64,000 nt of DNA from Melampsora larici-populina 98AG31 (lineage: Eukaryota; Basidiomycota; Pucciniomycetes; Pucciniales; Melampsoraceae), in assembly GCF_000204055.1 (NCBI RefSeq), contig NW_006768768.1, forward strand, positions 808,071 to 872,070. The letters are read 5' to 3'. Under the pieces are notes generated by a model, which worked only from the letters and a program-made list of their open reading frames with translations, searched no databases and was not told the DNA's origin. Position numbers and translations under genes: made by a program. Shown here piece after piece: positions 1 through 11,594 of the stretch. Within the stretch, counting starts at the first letter, position 1. Each line of letters begins with the position of its first letter.

Positions 1-171
1 ATCGTGGTATCACAAAGGGGAATGGCTCTCTGCTCCAATGGTTAACTTTTTGCAGAAGAATGGCCTATATTCACAGATAAGTCTTCCACATTAATTCTCT
101 TCCCCAGGTCTTTTTAAATCCTTTACCAAATCTGATTATATATGTGTTACTGTTTCTACATGCTTTCTCAG

Positions 172-2264
172 ACCACTGATTCTGGGTCTAACAACAATAC
201 AATGGCAGCTGCAATGCAGAAATCTCTGGAATCAATTGCTGAGAGCGAAAACAAGAATTATTCCTGGAATCCCAACACTATGCATGTCCGGTGCTTCGCG
301 CACAAAATTGCACTTGTTGTCAATAATGGCCTTGCAGCTCTTGGCATTCAAGGTCGGACTGGAAAAAGCGTTCAAGATCTTGCCCGAGGACAATTTCCAC
401 TCGACAATCACTTACAGACCATTCCAGAGGAATCAGAGGACGAAATCATAGCTGCCAAGTCTAACCCACCTGTAATTCCAGCAGATCTGACTGAACTTGA
501 CCCAGATCCGACTGAACTTGAACTTGAGCATGATGAGCTTGAGCTAAATGGAACTCTTGACCCTTCCTTTTTCAACAACATTGCCGATCAACCTGAATTA
601 GAGCTTGAAGATTACGGCTGTCTATCCAAGAATGACGATGAATTGATCCCTCCAGAAGATTCTCATTCCAATGCCAATGCCGAAGAGGATTCTGAAAACA
701 ATGCAAATATCCCTGATATTCAGGCTTGGCGAGATTCAAGACGAGATGCTAGACTGAAAGCAAAAGCTCAAGCAGATGAATTAACTATTTCTGATCGAGC
801 GCGTGCACAGAGATTGAATGGTGTCTTGAAGAAGGTAAGAGTTTTCTTGAATTCACAAAATCTGATCAGGTTCTAAAGCTTATCTACGCACTCTTTGATC
901 TTAGCTCGATTTTGTACTTCGCAAGATAACAGGATCTGCAGCTAATCGTCTATACTTCCGATCAATTGCCAAAGCAATGAAATTGACTGTCCGTGATCTA
1001 CTGGCTGCTTACGGTATTTGTTGGAATATCAAGTGGGAGAGTCATCAGCGTGCATGGGAGGCTCGTGATGTAAGCTTATTTTGTTCCTTTTGAATATATC
1101 CCACCTTGGTTGATTATAGACCACTTTTGTTGTAGGTGATTGACGAAATTTTAAAGCAAGATCAATCAGAGGCACCTCGCCCTCAGGACAGTCAGTGTAC
1201 CAATACCACCGCTAACGGGGGTCACAAAAGCTTTATTCATGACCCTATCTTGAACCATCAGCGTGGTATCTTCAAGAAAATCACTTTCAGTCAAGATGAT
1301 TGGAAGCTTGTTCGAGCCCTTAATGTTGAGCTCAAAGTGAGTAGTTTTACAAATTTTCAATCAATCTGTACCCATACTGATATATTTCCTTTAGGTTTAT
1401 GCTGACCTAACTAAAGATATGGAAGGTGATGGACCAACTGGATGCATGGTACTTCAAAAGTATTATCAGCTTCAGAAGAACCTTAAGAAGAAGATTTCAA
1501 AGAGCAACCACACTGACACATTATATCCAATGTACCTTGCCATGCTGACTAGTGTTGAGAAGTACTTTAATGAAGCACTTGAGTGTGAAACAATTGTTAT
1601 GGCGACTATCTTACACCCAAGTTGGCGAACCCATTTCTTTTCGACTGCATTCGGCTCAAATTCATCCAAGTTCAAGATGGCAACTCAGCTACTCAAAACC
1701 CATTTTTCTTGCAGAGAACTTTCACTTTCACTTCAGAATCCTCAAGAGCAAACATTGCTTGATCAACAAGAACATAGCGAGGATTCTGATGATGAAATTT
1801 TCAATCTGAGGTGCAAAGATGGTAGACAACCAATTGCGGACGAGCTTGCTCAATGGCTTCGAGCAGATGATGCCCCAGATAAGGAGGTTGATCTTGATCC
1901 CAAGAAGGCTCTGATATGGTGGAATGTAAGTTCGGTTCCTTATTGATTTAATCCTGGTCTAATGTGCTTATCTGATTATCCTCATGATAAGATGAATAAG
2001 TCTAGATATCCGGTACTCGCAAGTTTGGCACGCAATTATCTTGCTACAAGTGCTACTTCCTGCCCTGTTGAACAAAGTTTTTCAACTGCAGCTGACATCT
2101 GTGACCGCAATTGAGGTGGGCTTCTGCCCAGAACCATTGAGCGCTCAGTGAGTACCTGTCTTTGGACAGCTCAAATGGTCAGATTAACTGAAGAGTTCGA
2201 GCTTGCTGGAGAAACAATGTCTCTGTGTTTAGCGGAGGAGGAAGCTGCAAGAAATCATAAGTAA
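172..2264 (+). pseudogene. hAT transposase, interrupted by an in-frame TGA, 5' part missing
   Basis: Five exons join in phase: 172-834, 905-1069, 1136-1336, 1395-1925 and 1992-2264, with short GT-AG introns. The first begins TTDSGSNNNTMAAA and continues HVRCFAHKIALVVNNGL, the RNase-H-like core typical of hAT transposases in fungi. An acidic insertion follows (residues rich in E, D, L). The last exon holds the hAT C-terminal dimerisation signature YPVLASLARNYLATSATS followed by CPVEQSFSTAADI. A TGA at 2112-2114 interrupts that domain; the frame then continues in register to TAA at 2262-2264. The family normally has Arg there, so a CGA to TGA change is the simplest explanation. The N-terminal BED finger would lie before the window. 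The introns look intact, suggesting recent decay. Confidence 0.8.
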
Positions 2265-2636
2265 ATTATGTGGTGGTTCTGTGTTTAAATTGTGTAATCA
2301 TAAGTTGTAAACTACAAACTACTAGACAAAGAATTCAACTAAATGAGTAAAGAAACCAATGATACACTATAAATAGTCAAGTATTCACCAATACATCATA
2401 CACGTATGTTTGATCTTTTGAGCAATTTCTTGACAAAGCCAAAAATGAACCAGTGAATTGCACCAGCAGTGACTTGGTTGGTTCTTTGAATAATTTGAAT
2501 CATTCACGGTAAAAGACAACCATCCAATAAACTACTGTCTAGTCAATGCAATGATACAACAAATAATGAAAAAATGAAAAAATGATTGACAAAATAAGGT
2601 AGTATATACAGTATAGCAAAGTATCTAAAGTATAGT

Positions 2637-2863
2637 CAAGTATCTGAAGTATAGTGAAGTATAGTGAAGTATAGTGAAGTATAGTGAAGTATAGTTGAAA
2701 TATACTATACTGGGTATAGTATATTCCAACTATACTATACTTGAACTATACTTGGTATAGTATAGTTGAAATATACTATACCCAGTATAGTGTATAGTAT
2801 AGTTGAAATATACTATACCCAGTATAGTCAAGTATAGTATAGTATAGTATAGTTGCACCCTTG
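2637..2863. repeat. TATAG/CTATA subterminal repeat tract of hAT 1
   Basis: The tract first repeats a 10-bp unit (agtatagtga, about four copies near 2650-2690). It then alternates CTATACTATACCCAGTATAG palindromes separated by ttgaaatata. It is almost entirely built of TATAG and its complement, so it can fold on itself at many registers. A related tract is at 28863-29191. It is read here as the subterminal, transposase-binding-type region of the hAT element. Confidence 0.7.
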
Positions 2864-3805
2864 ATATAAGCATAGAAAGAATTCCTACAAATTCAATGGC
2901 TTCAGCACCTTAATGAACTTTGTAGACCCATTATGTGGCTTTCATAAATTGCAAGTATTTGAACAATTCAACAAGAATTCTCATATTTTTGGGCAATCAA
3001 AGGTTTTGATAAAATCAGAAACAGAAGGTGTCTGGAAATAATTCCAAAGTAGTGATGTAGGTAAGCGTGCTGGCTATGAATCATGTATGAGTGACTGGAG
3101 AGAGTAAGGCACCTGTTGGAAGGTGGCACAAATACAGAAAGAAGTTGTTTGAGTGAGGAAAATAATTAACATGCAAACAACAAGTCTCTGTATAGTGAAG
3201 GACTCTCTAGCCATAGGTTTGACACACACATAAGTTTTGTGACTGTCATTTACCACATTGGGAATGGTTACAACAGGTATAATCATTGTGGAACAAAAGA
3301 ACACAAGAACAAAAAATTTAGAGGACATGGCTTGAGTAGGATTATTGGGATGGTAACTAGTGTATGTGATAAAACCAGACTTCAATAGGTTTTTGCCCAC
3401 ATGGTGCTAGTTTTGGACCAGATTTGAGTTTCTGCCCTGATATCTCCTGTGAGCATTTTGATTTAGGAGATCTTCAAAACTAAAGGCAAAAATATGCAAA
3501 AATATGCAGAATGAGGGGACAACACACATGGATTGAACCATTATTTTTCAAATTTTTCTACATTCTTGATTTTTTAACTCAGTGGTAAATTGATGATTTG
3601 GCATAGTGTTTATTCATGGTTTCTCTAGGTTTCTTTTGTTGTTGCATTATGCGGATTGTTGTCCTACAGCAACAACTGATATCAGTAAGGCAGTCATTGA
3701 GTGTGTGAATGAAGATCAGGGCAAACAAATCAGGAGTTATCCACCCAAAGAACCTACAATCATGGTTTAAAAAATGTTGTAGAACTAAGAATGAAACTGC
3801 ATGCT
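2864..3805. other. Non-coding stretch
   Basis: AT-rich DNA without a convincing reading frame, splice pattern, tRNA or repeat partner inside the window. Short open frames exist on both strands but resemble no family I know. Confidence 0.5.
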
Positions 3806-4350
3806 GTTGCTTGCAAACCAAGCCCCACCAAGGGGCTTACACCAAACTTGCCTGCAGACAAAGGTCAGGAACAGGAATTTGGGTGGGGATGTCCTGATGT
3901 CCTTGCAAGTCTTCTGTACCTATAATTTACCAAGGAATTCTGCAGGAACCATAATGAACATTGTGTGTGGTGATCTTGTGCACAATCTGCACTTTTTTCC
4001 TGAGGAAGTTGAATTATTCTTGCAAAACAGTCCCTCAAAGATTGGGTCTCAACAATTTATCTAGGGCCCAAGAGAAAAGTTACATGTGATATCTGCTGTT
4101 GAGTGCCAATCTTTGGGGAGCTTTTTAGGAAAGAAGGATGTAACTTCCTGGTGAAAAAATAGTGTACATTGTGCGCAAGACTACCATACACAAGGTTCAT
4201 TGTGGGTCTGGCAGTATTTCTTGGTGAACAAAAGGTAGAGAAAGCTTGCAAGGACCTCCCCAGCCAAACTCTTGTTGCTGACCTTTGTCTGTGTGCAAGT
4301 TTGACGTAAGTCCCTTGCTGGGGCTCGGGTCGCAAGCAAAAGTGTGGGAC
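3806..4350. repeat. Fold-back (long inverted repeat) element
   Basis: The left arm (about 3806-4050, reading TTGCTTGCAAACC then AGCCCC, ACAAAGGTCAG, CTTGCAAG, CACAATG) recurs as an inverted, diverged copy at about 4078-4350. The dyad lies near CTAGGGCCCAAGAGAAAAG at 4063-4082. The arms match over almost their full length with scattered substitutions and small indels, so the unit could form a hairpin of about 250 bp. No transposase is present. It behaves like a fold-back or non-autonomous element; superfamily not assignable. Confidence 0.75.
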
Positions 4351-4938
4351 TTTCTTAAGCTGAGGCATGCCCACTCTAGTCTAGATGAAAATTTCGGGAG
4401 TATATGGTGTGGAGAAATTGGCACGCAGTTCTTATTCTCACACCTGCTATATGCTGCTACATAACATCCTCTTGACTACAAAACAGACTATGTCAATTCT
4501 CCGCTGTTTCCTACCAGAGCATATTTATGAATGCGGGGGTAGATATTCCATCATACAGTAAATTCACACGCGCGAAGCGAGGCGGAAAGGGATGACTGAT
4601 GAGGGAAAATTGTAGGGAAGGTCCCCCTTTTGTACTGCTCTATGTGTATTCGACTGCATATCGCGCTTAAATAAACTCGACCGATGTTGAACGCGTGGGC
4701 TCGCGAGCATGATATAAGGAGCACACTTGAGGGCCACAATCTTGAAGACCTGTTCCCCCTCCTCATTCCCTCGCTTTCTCCTCCTCTTTTGAATCGCGTC
4801 GCGCCAAAATTTCTTGCTAGTCTCTTACCCAAACTTCGCAGTCGCGTCCATTGCATCTGAATACATAGTTCTGTCCGCCTTGACTTTTGCTCTATTCTCA
4901 ACCGCTCAAGCTCTGCCATTCTTACTGTTCTTCTCAAT
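4351..4938 (+). promoter_or_regulatory. Upstream region of the 4939 gene
   Basis: Intergenic DNA becoming CT-rich from about 4750 (tcccccTCCTCATTCCCTCGC) up to the start codon at 4939. Pyrimidine-rich leaders are common before fungal start codons. No TATA box or known operator is recognisable. The assignment as promoter plus leader rests on position only. Confidence 0.35.
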
Positions 4939-5833
4939 ATGGTATGATGTCCTTCCTCTCGAATATGAATCTAACATATCTCCATCACTAACCCAGCTGC
5001 TACCAGTCTTCAACCGAGAACCTACCCAAAAACGGCTCCACTGTCCTGACTGAAACCACTCCAGTCACCGCGCCAACCATCATCAGAGACGTGGAAGAGC
5101 TGAAGGCTAATTTGAAAGAAGAGAAACGTGCTCGAGCTGCGACGGCGGAGGTCGAGGAATCGACTGCTACTGCTCAAGATCAGCCACTTACTCCCGAATC
5201 TGAACGTCGCAAGCGAAGAAAAGTGGACGGAGATGATACAACCGATGGTGAAGTGTTAGATGGACCACTGAAAACAACCGAAAAGGATATCCCTACTCTG
5301 GATTCGCAAGCGCCTACCGACGGTAAAAGCGCTGAAAAGGACAAGGCCGACCCTGCCCAACAAACTTTACCATCTGAAACACCCAAACAAGATGATAAAG
5401 TCTCGCCTTCGAATTGCGTGGCCGAGACTGTTGGAGCTGAGAAGACAGCAGGTGCTGGGACCTTATCGGCTACTGAAGCCAATGATTGTTGTGAGTGTGA
5501 CGTTACTTGATAATACTTCGCTCTCGCAGTTATTTATCGCTGCAATCTCATCCATGACGGTTCAGCTACTACCGGAGCCTGTGCCAACCCGGAAGATGTC
5601 ACGGTCAGTCTGTCTGTGTTCTAGTCACGCGATGAACTTATCTAATTGTTTTTGATCATTATCAATCATTTCACACTGGGTCATATAGGAACAAGCCACG
5701 CCGTAAGCCTAAACCTCCGCTTTGCTAGTTGTATCCTGACTGAAAACTAACAACACGGTCCATTAGGCTCGAATCCGTTGAGGCTGTTGCAAGCAAGGAA
5801 GAAGACAAGGCTGCAGTAGAGCCTATACGTTAG
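4939..5833 (+). CDS. Hydrophilic, probably nuclear protein of unknown function (5 exons)
   Basis: I do not recognise the family. The joined frame is 4939-4941, 5007-5490, 5530-5603, 5689-5702 and 5767-5833, giving 213 residues. The first coding exon is only the ATG, immediately followed by a GT donor; the protein begins MSSTENLPKNGSTVLTETTP. It continues as a charged, low-complexity chain with a short helical stretch (VEELKANLKEEKRARAAT) and a basic cluster ERRKRRKV near residue 70 that looks like a nuclear localisation signal. The tail is ESVEAVASKEEDKAAVEPIR. Exon 4 is a 14-nt microexon. An alternative acceptor at 5565 would shorten exon 3 by 36 nt (12 residues) without changing frame. All introns follow GT-AG and phases agree, which supports a real gene. 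Confidence 0.6.
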
Positions 5834-6165
5834 GCCTAATTTGTATTAACATTCAGTTTTGTTTCATTCCATCTATGTTGTAACATCCGTTTACGGTGAA
5901 ATTATGGCAAATCAGTTATCAATCAATCTCACTTTCTCTCATTCATGCCGAGAATTCGATGGCTGCGCAATCAAGATAATTGATACTGATGTACTTTGAG
6001 GCTAGGCTATCGGTATTCACATTCTGAAGCTTTAAACGTGTTGTCCCCAGGTGTTCTCGATCTTTGTACAATGAATACTTGACATTGTTTTACCACATCT
6101 GGGCAGTGATAAGTTCGAAAGTAACTCGTGTTTATTTTGTTGTTCAGCGCAAGACGCCAATGGAT
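5834..6165. other. Non-coding stretch between gene and inverted-repeat element
   Basis: Probable 3' untranslated region and terminator of the preceding gene followed by AT-rich intergenic DNA. Nothing specific is seen. Confidence 0.4.
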
Positions 6166-7410
6166 ATTACATTTGCTAGAAATGTTGTCACCCCTGGCAC
6201 ATTTTCATCACACGAATTTCGCCGCAGCTGCTACGCGCAGCAGCGGCTGATGACGCGGCCTGCTCAATCTGCTGGCTGTCATCCAGCTATTCCAAACCCA
6301 GCTTCATCCACCAACCCCTCGCGATTCAACACCATCACAAACATCATCAATCATTCATTCCTTCTCAATAACCAACACCAATCTTACCTGCTCTCAAAAC
6401 ACATTCAGAATCGATATTCCAGCAGCTTGAATTTTGTGTGCATCAGCACTAATGCTTCCAAATTCATTTTTTTTCATTCTTCATGACCTTTTCACTTCAA
6501 AAAGATTCATTTCGGTTTGACGCTTTCTAGACTACTATTCATTTATCAATCAATATGAGCATTTCCGTTGTTGGAGAAAAAGTGTGTATTTGATGAAAAT
6601 CAAGACAAGATCTCATGATACATGTGTCCAATGGAGTGTCCTTCAGAGCTCATGTGAGGATAATTGAACACTAATCGATTACTGCTTATGAGCCTTGGTC
6701 GATTGTTCTTTCAAGGAGAATGACGATCAAAATGATCTTGTGAGGAAAAGGAAGGCAACAAGTTTGGACCCCAGTCATCAATTCCTGTTGACCATTTTCA
6801 GTGATTTTATCATAGAGGACCACATCCATTCTTTGATCTCATACTTTATTTTTTCTCGTTCATTTCTTACTAAATTGAGATTCTATTCTGTCTACGTACT
6901 ACAAAATAACTCATCCTCTATCTATCACATTTGGAAGTGTTAAACTCTCAGAAGGGGGGTATTGATTTGGACATGTCTTGTTTAAAGGAATCACTCAGGT
7001 GTCAATCAAAGGGTCAATTGAGTGTGATAAGACATTGTGCCTAATTGAGGTTTTCAAATCGAACGATTAAAAGATGAAAGTGACAAATCAGGATTTGAGG
7101 AAAATTACGTCGTGAACGTTGCAAAAAAGGGCCAAGTAAGCGTGTGATTTGTGGATGTTGCTGGATACTATTTCCTGATTAAGATGGTGTTGAGGTTTGT
7201 TATCGAGAAGGAATGAATGGTTGATGATGATCGTGATGGTGTTGAATCGTGAGGGGTTGGTGGATGAAGCTGGGTTTGGAATAGCTGGATGACAGCCAGC
7301 AGATTGAGCAGGCCGCGTCACCAGCCGCTGCTGCGCGCAGCAGCTGCGGCGAAATTCGTGTGATGAAAATGTGCCAGGGGTGACAACATTTCTAGCAAAT
7401 GTAATAGCCA
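6166..7410. mobile_element. Element with ~230-bp inverted terminal arms
   Basis: About 230 bp at 6166-6395 (starting TATTACATTTGCTAGAAATG) recurs in inverted, nearly identical form at 7176-7410. Both arms contain a GC-rich core GCCGCAGCTGCT...GCGCAGCAGC, itself partly palindromic. The 780-bp interior is AT-rich with no transposase. Long inverted arms around a non-coding interior suggest a non-autonomous DNA transposon of Mutator-like or fold-back type. Flanks gccaatgga and gccaggacg share only part of a possible duplication, so I do not call a target site. Confidence 0.65.
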
Positions 7411-7876
7411 GGACGAAAATAGCTACGCAACACGTGGTTATATGCAACAACTTTCAAATTTTACGGATATTATTGCCGTGTTGCTCATTGAGACTGAAAC
7501 ATGAAGGAATTTTTCATACAGCCTGAAAGGCTTCAGTAGTCAGAACTGTGCGAGTCAGGATTCTGGGTTGCAGTGAATGTTTTTCTATCTCATCCTGATC
7601 AGCGATTTGTGTGATAGGCAACCACCGCTTCCTTTGCAAATTACGTACAGTCCCCTCCAAGTGGTTTACGTAATCATTCAAGTTCTGCAGCGGCGGGGCC
7701 GGGGCCTGTCGCGAACCCGATGATTACAAATCCTAGGCGTGGGGACGTGTACAATAAGGACCAGGTAAAAAGTGAGTCTAGGTCGTGAACAGGTTACATT
7801 TTTCATACCTCTCCAAGACTACGAAGAAGCTTGACAAGAAAGTAGTTTATTAAAGACAGTCATAGTGGACACCATA
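7411..7876. other. Intergenic, downstream of TPA1 homologue
   Basis: It contains a short GC-rich patch (gcggcggggccggggcctg near 7690) and two ATTACGTA-type words around 7640-7675. No gene seen. The 3' end of the minus-strand gene presumably lies here. Confidence 0.4.
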
Positions 7877-9992
7877 TCAATCCTCGTTCTCCTCTTCATC
7901 ATCATCCTGCACTTGATAAGTAGCCTTGATATCCCATTTACTCTGCGGAGACTTATAACTAACATACTTTGTAAAAGTAAGAATATCTGAATCTCTCAAA
8001 ACGAGGTGGAAGGAATTCCAAGTGGGATAAATGGTTAACAAGTTCGTATCACCATCATCTGATCCCTCCATCTTTGGAGCATTATAAATAGCAGGATCTG
8101 ATTCGTCTTCTTCAGTTGATGCCATATAACATTCCCATCCTCCTAATTCTTCATCTTCCCATCCGTGTGAAGGAGTAAGTGAAAGGTGAAGTTCCAAGAT
8201 TGGTGAACTGTTGGCAGTGGCTAAAGTATAATCTAAACCGGGTCTAAACCTACGTGGCGCAACATTATGGGCCAAGATTTCAGAAGCACTGATGATACTT
8301 AGCCATTTGAGAAAACTAGAAGATTCCAACAATTCCTTCAACTTGTTTAGCTTTTGAGTACTAGGATTGAGTGCTAATGTATTGGGATCAGGCTTGAGAT
8401 AACGATGTTTGTGTGGTGGACCGGCTACTACCCATCCTTTCACCTGTGTACCCATTTCGGATCGTGGACCACTAAACTCTGGTGGATTAAGGTCTGACGC
8501 TTTTGAATTCGAAAGTGTGACCAAATCACGAGCTTCATTGAGAAGGATTGAACTTTTAAGATCGCACGAGAATCCATAGTCTAAGAATTCGATCAAGTTG
8601 ATGGTCGATTCTGCGACAAATTTATTGCGTATTTTGCCGAGCTCAGATGCTTTCAAGTAGCTAGGGTCGATATATTTTGACAAGAAGGAAAATTCATCGT
8701 CGGTGAGGAAGGCGCTCTCAGTGGCAACAATCGGCTCGTTAAGGAATGTAAAGTCTTGATCTTGATTGCCTGTCTATGGAGATGAAAACAAAAGACCAGG
8801 TAAATAAGCATCCAATCAAGCTAGCAACATCTACCACTTGAGCTATCTCGCGGACTCAGAAAAGAAAGCGATGGTGACTTACAAGTTGTTGAAGACTAGC
8901 CCCTAAGCTTTCGGATTTCTTATCTTCCTCCTCTTTCGTTTTCAAACTTTCTTCATATCCCTTCTCACCTTCATTAGGAAAATGAAACCAACCTGAAATA
9001 CTCAGTCGATTCTTCTTAGGCGTGTAAACTTCTTCAACTGAATGAAAACTTTGTCCAGGTTGTACCACAAAGAAAACAAATTGATTCCAACGTGGTAAGA
9101 TCTTTTTAGATGGAGTATGTAAAGGTTGACTGGTCTTTGGATCAACTGGATAGAGCTCTAAGGATCCGCCATCGTTCATTTCCCATGGATTATCAGGATC
9201 GGTTAGGTAGAGGATAAATGAAACTCGGCGGGTACTGATCACATCATCGTGATTGAGCAAATCTGGACAAGGCAGAATAGCATTGGTGTTAATTTGAAAT
9301 GTAGGCGCATGTTCTATCCTTTAGTCTCAAGCTCAATCAAACTCACGACAGCCTTGGCGATAGTCATTGATAGACATATCAGTCTGTTTTCCGGATAATG
9401 GACCGCATGAAGTGACAGATTGTAACAAGTTTCTGAACTCCTCAGAGTAGAGACTATCTCGAATCAACTTGACATGTTGAAGTTGATTAGTCTCTTCACC
9501 CGATAATCCATCCAAGTTAGCTAGATCTCCTGTAGTGAGCAAGTCACGATATCAGTTTTGTTTCTTCAGACCTTCTGTTTCAGGGCTAGCCGTAAGCGAA
9601 GATGGTGCGCACGAAAAATGATGCTGCACCTGTTTGAAAGATCTGAAAAGGATCAAACAAAAAACGACATAAATGTTTTTTCTTCAATGTTTTGGTTATG
9701 AATCAATTAGCCTTACTTTGTATATATCAGTCTCCTTGGGTGTGAAACATAAATTCTCTTTAATCTCTTTTCGCGCATTACGAAGAATTTGATCATTGAA
9801 GATGTCTTGTAGTACAGCATGATGGTATGGTACACTTTCTTCGTATTCTTGTTTCAAGCGTGGAGCAACCGAAGTAAGTAGGTCGGATGAACCAAAAGCA
9901 GTCGCATCTGTGGTTTGACTCAGTTTGATCCGCTTGGTATTAGGTTGAGGTTCAGAAGAAGTGCTTGAGTTATCAGGAAACTTGACGGCCAT
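7877..9992 (-). CDS. TPA1: Prolyl 3,4-dihydroxylase of the TPA1/OFD1/OGFOD1 family
   Basis: Members of this 2-oxoglutarate/Fe(II) oxygenase family hydroxylate a proline of ribosomal protein uS12 (yeast Rps23); they act in translation fidelity and, in fission yeast, in oxygen-dependent SREBP control. Minus-strand exons are 9992-9717, 9642-9630, 9529-9347, 9262-8883 and 8773-7877, giving 582 residues, close to yeast Tpa1 and human OGFOD1. The N-terminus has a K-R-I-K-L cluster, then ...KETDIYK-IFQTG-DLANLDGL. The double-stranded beta-helix carries the iron ligands His162 and Asp164 (NHDDVISTRRVSFILYLTDP) and His231 (SFHSVEEV), with Arg243 for 2-oxoglutarate (NRLSISGWFH). The C-terminal half (SKYIDPSYL, GPPHKHRYL) matches the non-catalytic second domain. 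Exon 2 is a 13-nt microexon encoding IFQTG; skipping it breaks the frame. The acidic tail is DDDEEENED. Confidence 0.92.
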
Positions 9993-11594
9993 CGCGTATG
10001 ACCGTAGACGAACTTGTCAGACTTGTTACTGGGGTCCAAATCGACAGTGCCCAACGATTGAAGCTATCTTTGTCAGCTTGAGAATTTCAGTTGAGGGTGC
10101 AGTTGTGGTCAGAGATCCGAAGCAAACTCGACCCGCAAGTTGCAACCCATCAGAGGTACCCGCCAACAAATCTTTTCGAAAGTATGTGTCCAGACCATTC
10201 AACTTTATCAATTACCGCTCCTTTTGCTTAGGATTTGGGTGACGAAGCCCTGGATGGATCAAAACTGTGACTGTAGATGCTTGTGATGGACATCATACCC
10301 ATACTTGATCGTGTTGTCTGAAAGTAGCCTCCTCTGTAGGATTACCACTTACATGGTGTTCCCTGCACCCCGCTTAAGGTTGGGATCATGAGGCATCATC
10401 TCTCAAGCGTTGCTTCAACTTATCTGAAGTATCTATTTTGGAGGTTCCGGGTACAAGAGCTAGAGTTTGAACTTTGGTTGGTTTTGAATCTGTCATGGAC
10501 ATGGACTATTCTCAATGGCGTCTAAACCTTTCTGGTTTCGAAAGTTGAATGCTTTGTTCCAATCAAATTGGAAGGGCTCAAGGTACACCTGGACTCAGAT
10601 TCGTAACCATTTTTTCAAAAGAAATTTCATTCTTTCGAGATTGCACCGATTGGTTTATCAACTTAATATGGGTCCAAACTTCACAACATGGAGGTAGCCA
10701 AAAAAATCTCGAGATTTCTTGAAAGCAACAAAAACGAAATCTCAAGACAGCTTAGAACTCTAACCGGTTCAACAGAAGCCTTCTCATCAGCTAGTAACTC
10801 CGAGTGTTTCCATTTGTTTCAAAACTTATGCCTGAAAGAAATATGCAAGCCTTCATTCAAAAATGCATCACTGAAATACCAATAAATTTCCTCTGATCTC
10901 ATATACCGTATACGTGATGAGAATACAGACAACACTAAGAAGGCATTCGATCCACAGAGAATCTCATATTTTAGGGCACTGGAATAGTAAATAGAAATAA
11001 GATATCAAAGCCAAAATTACCCAAAGATGTTTCTAAATTGAAGAATTCACAACAAAGATGTAATACACTTCAAACTTAACGATAGACAGAACGTGATGCA
11101 AACGAAGGAAACAGGAATCCATTGAGAAGAGGTAGTCTACAAGAATACAATGGGATATTTGCTTACAAGCAGACTATGGTAAATGAGATATGATTCGACA
11201 AAATGAAGAATAGATATAAGGAAGACCTGCAACTCCCATAATAAATAACCTGAAATGACCCGAAAAAAAGATAGAGAATGAGACGAGATACAAAAAACGG
11301 GGATTTGTGAACTATGAGAATGGCTACAGAGAGTTAGAAATGAAAGTAAATGAAATGGATCCTAGATCTTTCTAAAGAATCATTTCCAAAAACTAGTAGA
11401 GCATGTTTTTTTCTTTTCTTCGCCCCTGAAGTTCTTCTTTTTTATTCTTGTATGCAGTTTAATAAGTGTTCCGATAAATTCAAGCAAATAAATATGTAAA
11501 GCAAGGATAGAGTATAGCTTGTGCAAAATCTGGACACCATTGAGCCTAGGTGCGGATGATTGATCTCGCTAATGACCAAGACGTCCAAGACAAA
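9993..11594. other. Intergenic region
   Basis: It holds the promoter of the TPA1 homologue at its left and the 3' end of the C2H2 gene at its right. Base composition becomes A-rich from 10,850 to 11,400. No splice-consistent gene, tRNA or repeat partner was found. Confidence 0.45.

Larger units (their letters stand above)
1..2863 (+). mobile_element. hAT-family DNA transposon 1, left end outside window
   Basis: The element contains a decayed hAT transposase (172-2264), followed by about 370 bp of non-coding DNA and a tract of TATAG/CTATA repeats ending in GCACCCTTG at 2863. The same terminus (reverse complement CAAGGGTGC plus ACTATACTATAC) closes the complete 329-bp element at 28863-29191, so 2863 is the inferred right end. 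The left end is cut off by the window start, so no target duplication can be checked here. The extent is inference; the transposase and shared end are seen directly. Confidence 0.6.

Noticed and set aside
3074..3400. 108-residue open frame on the minus strand
   Set aside because: No domain, biased composition for non-coding DNA, no splice partners and no start context.
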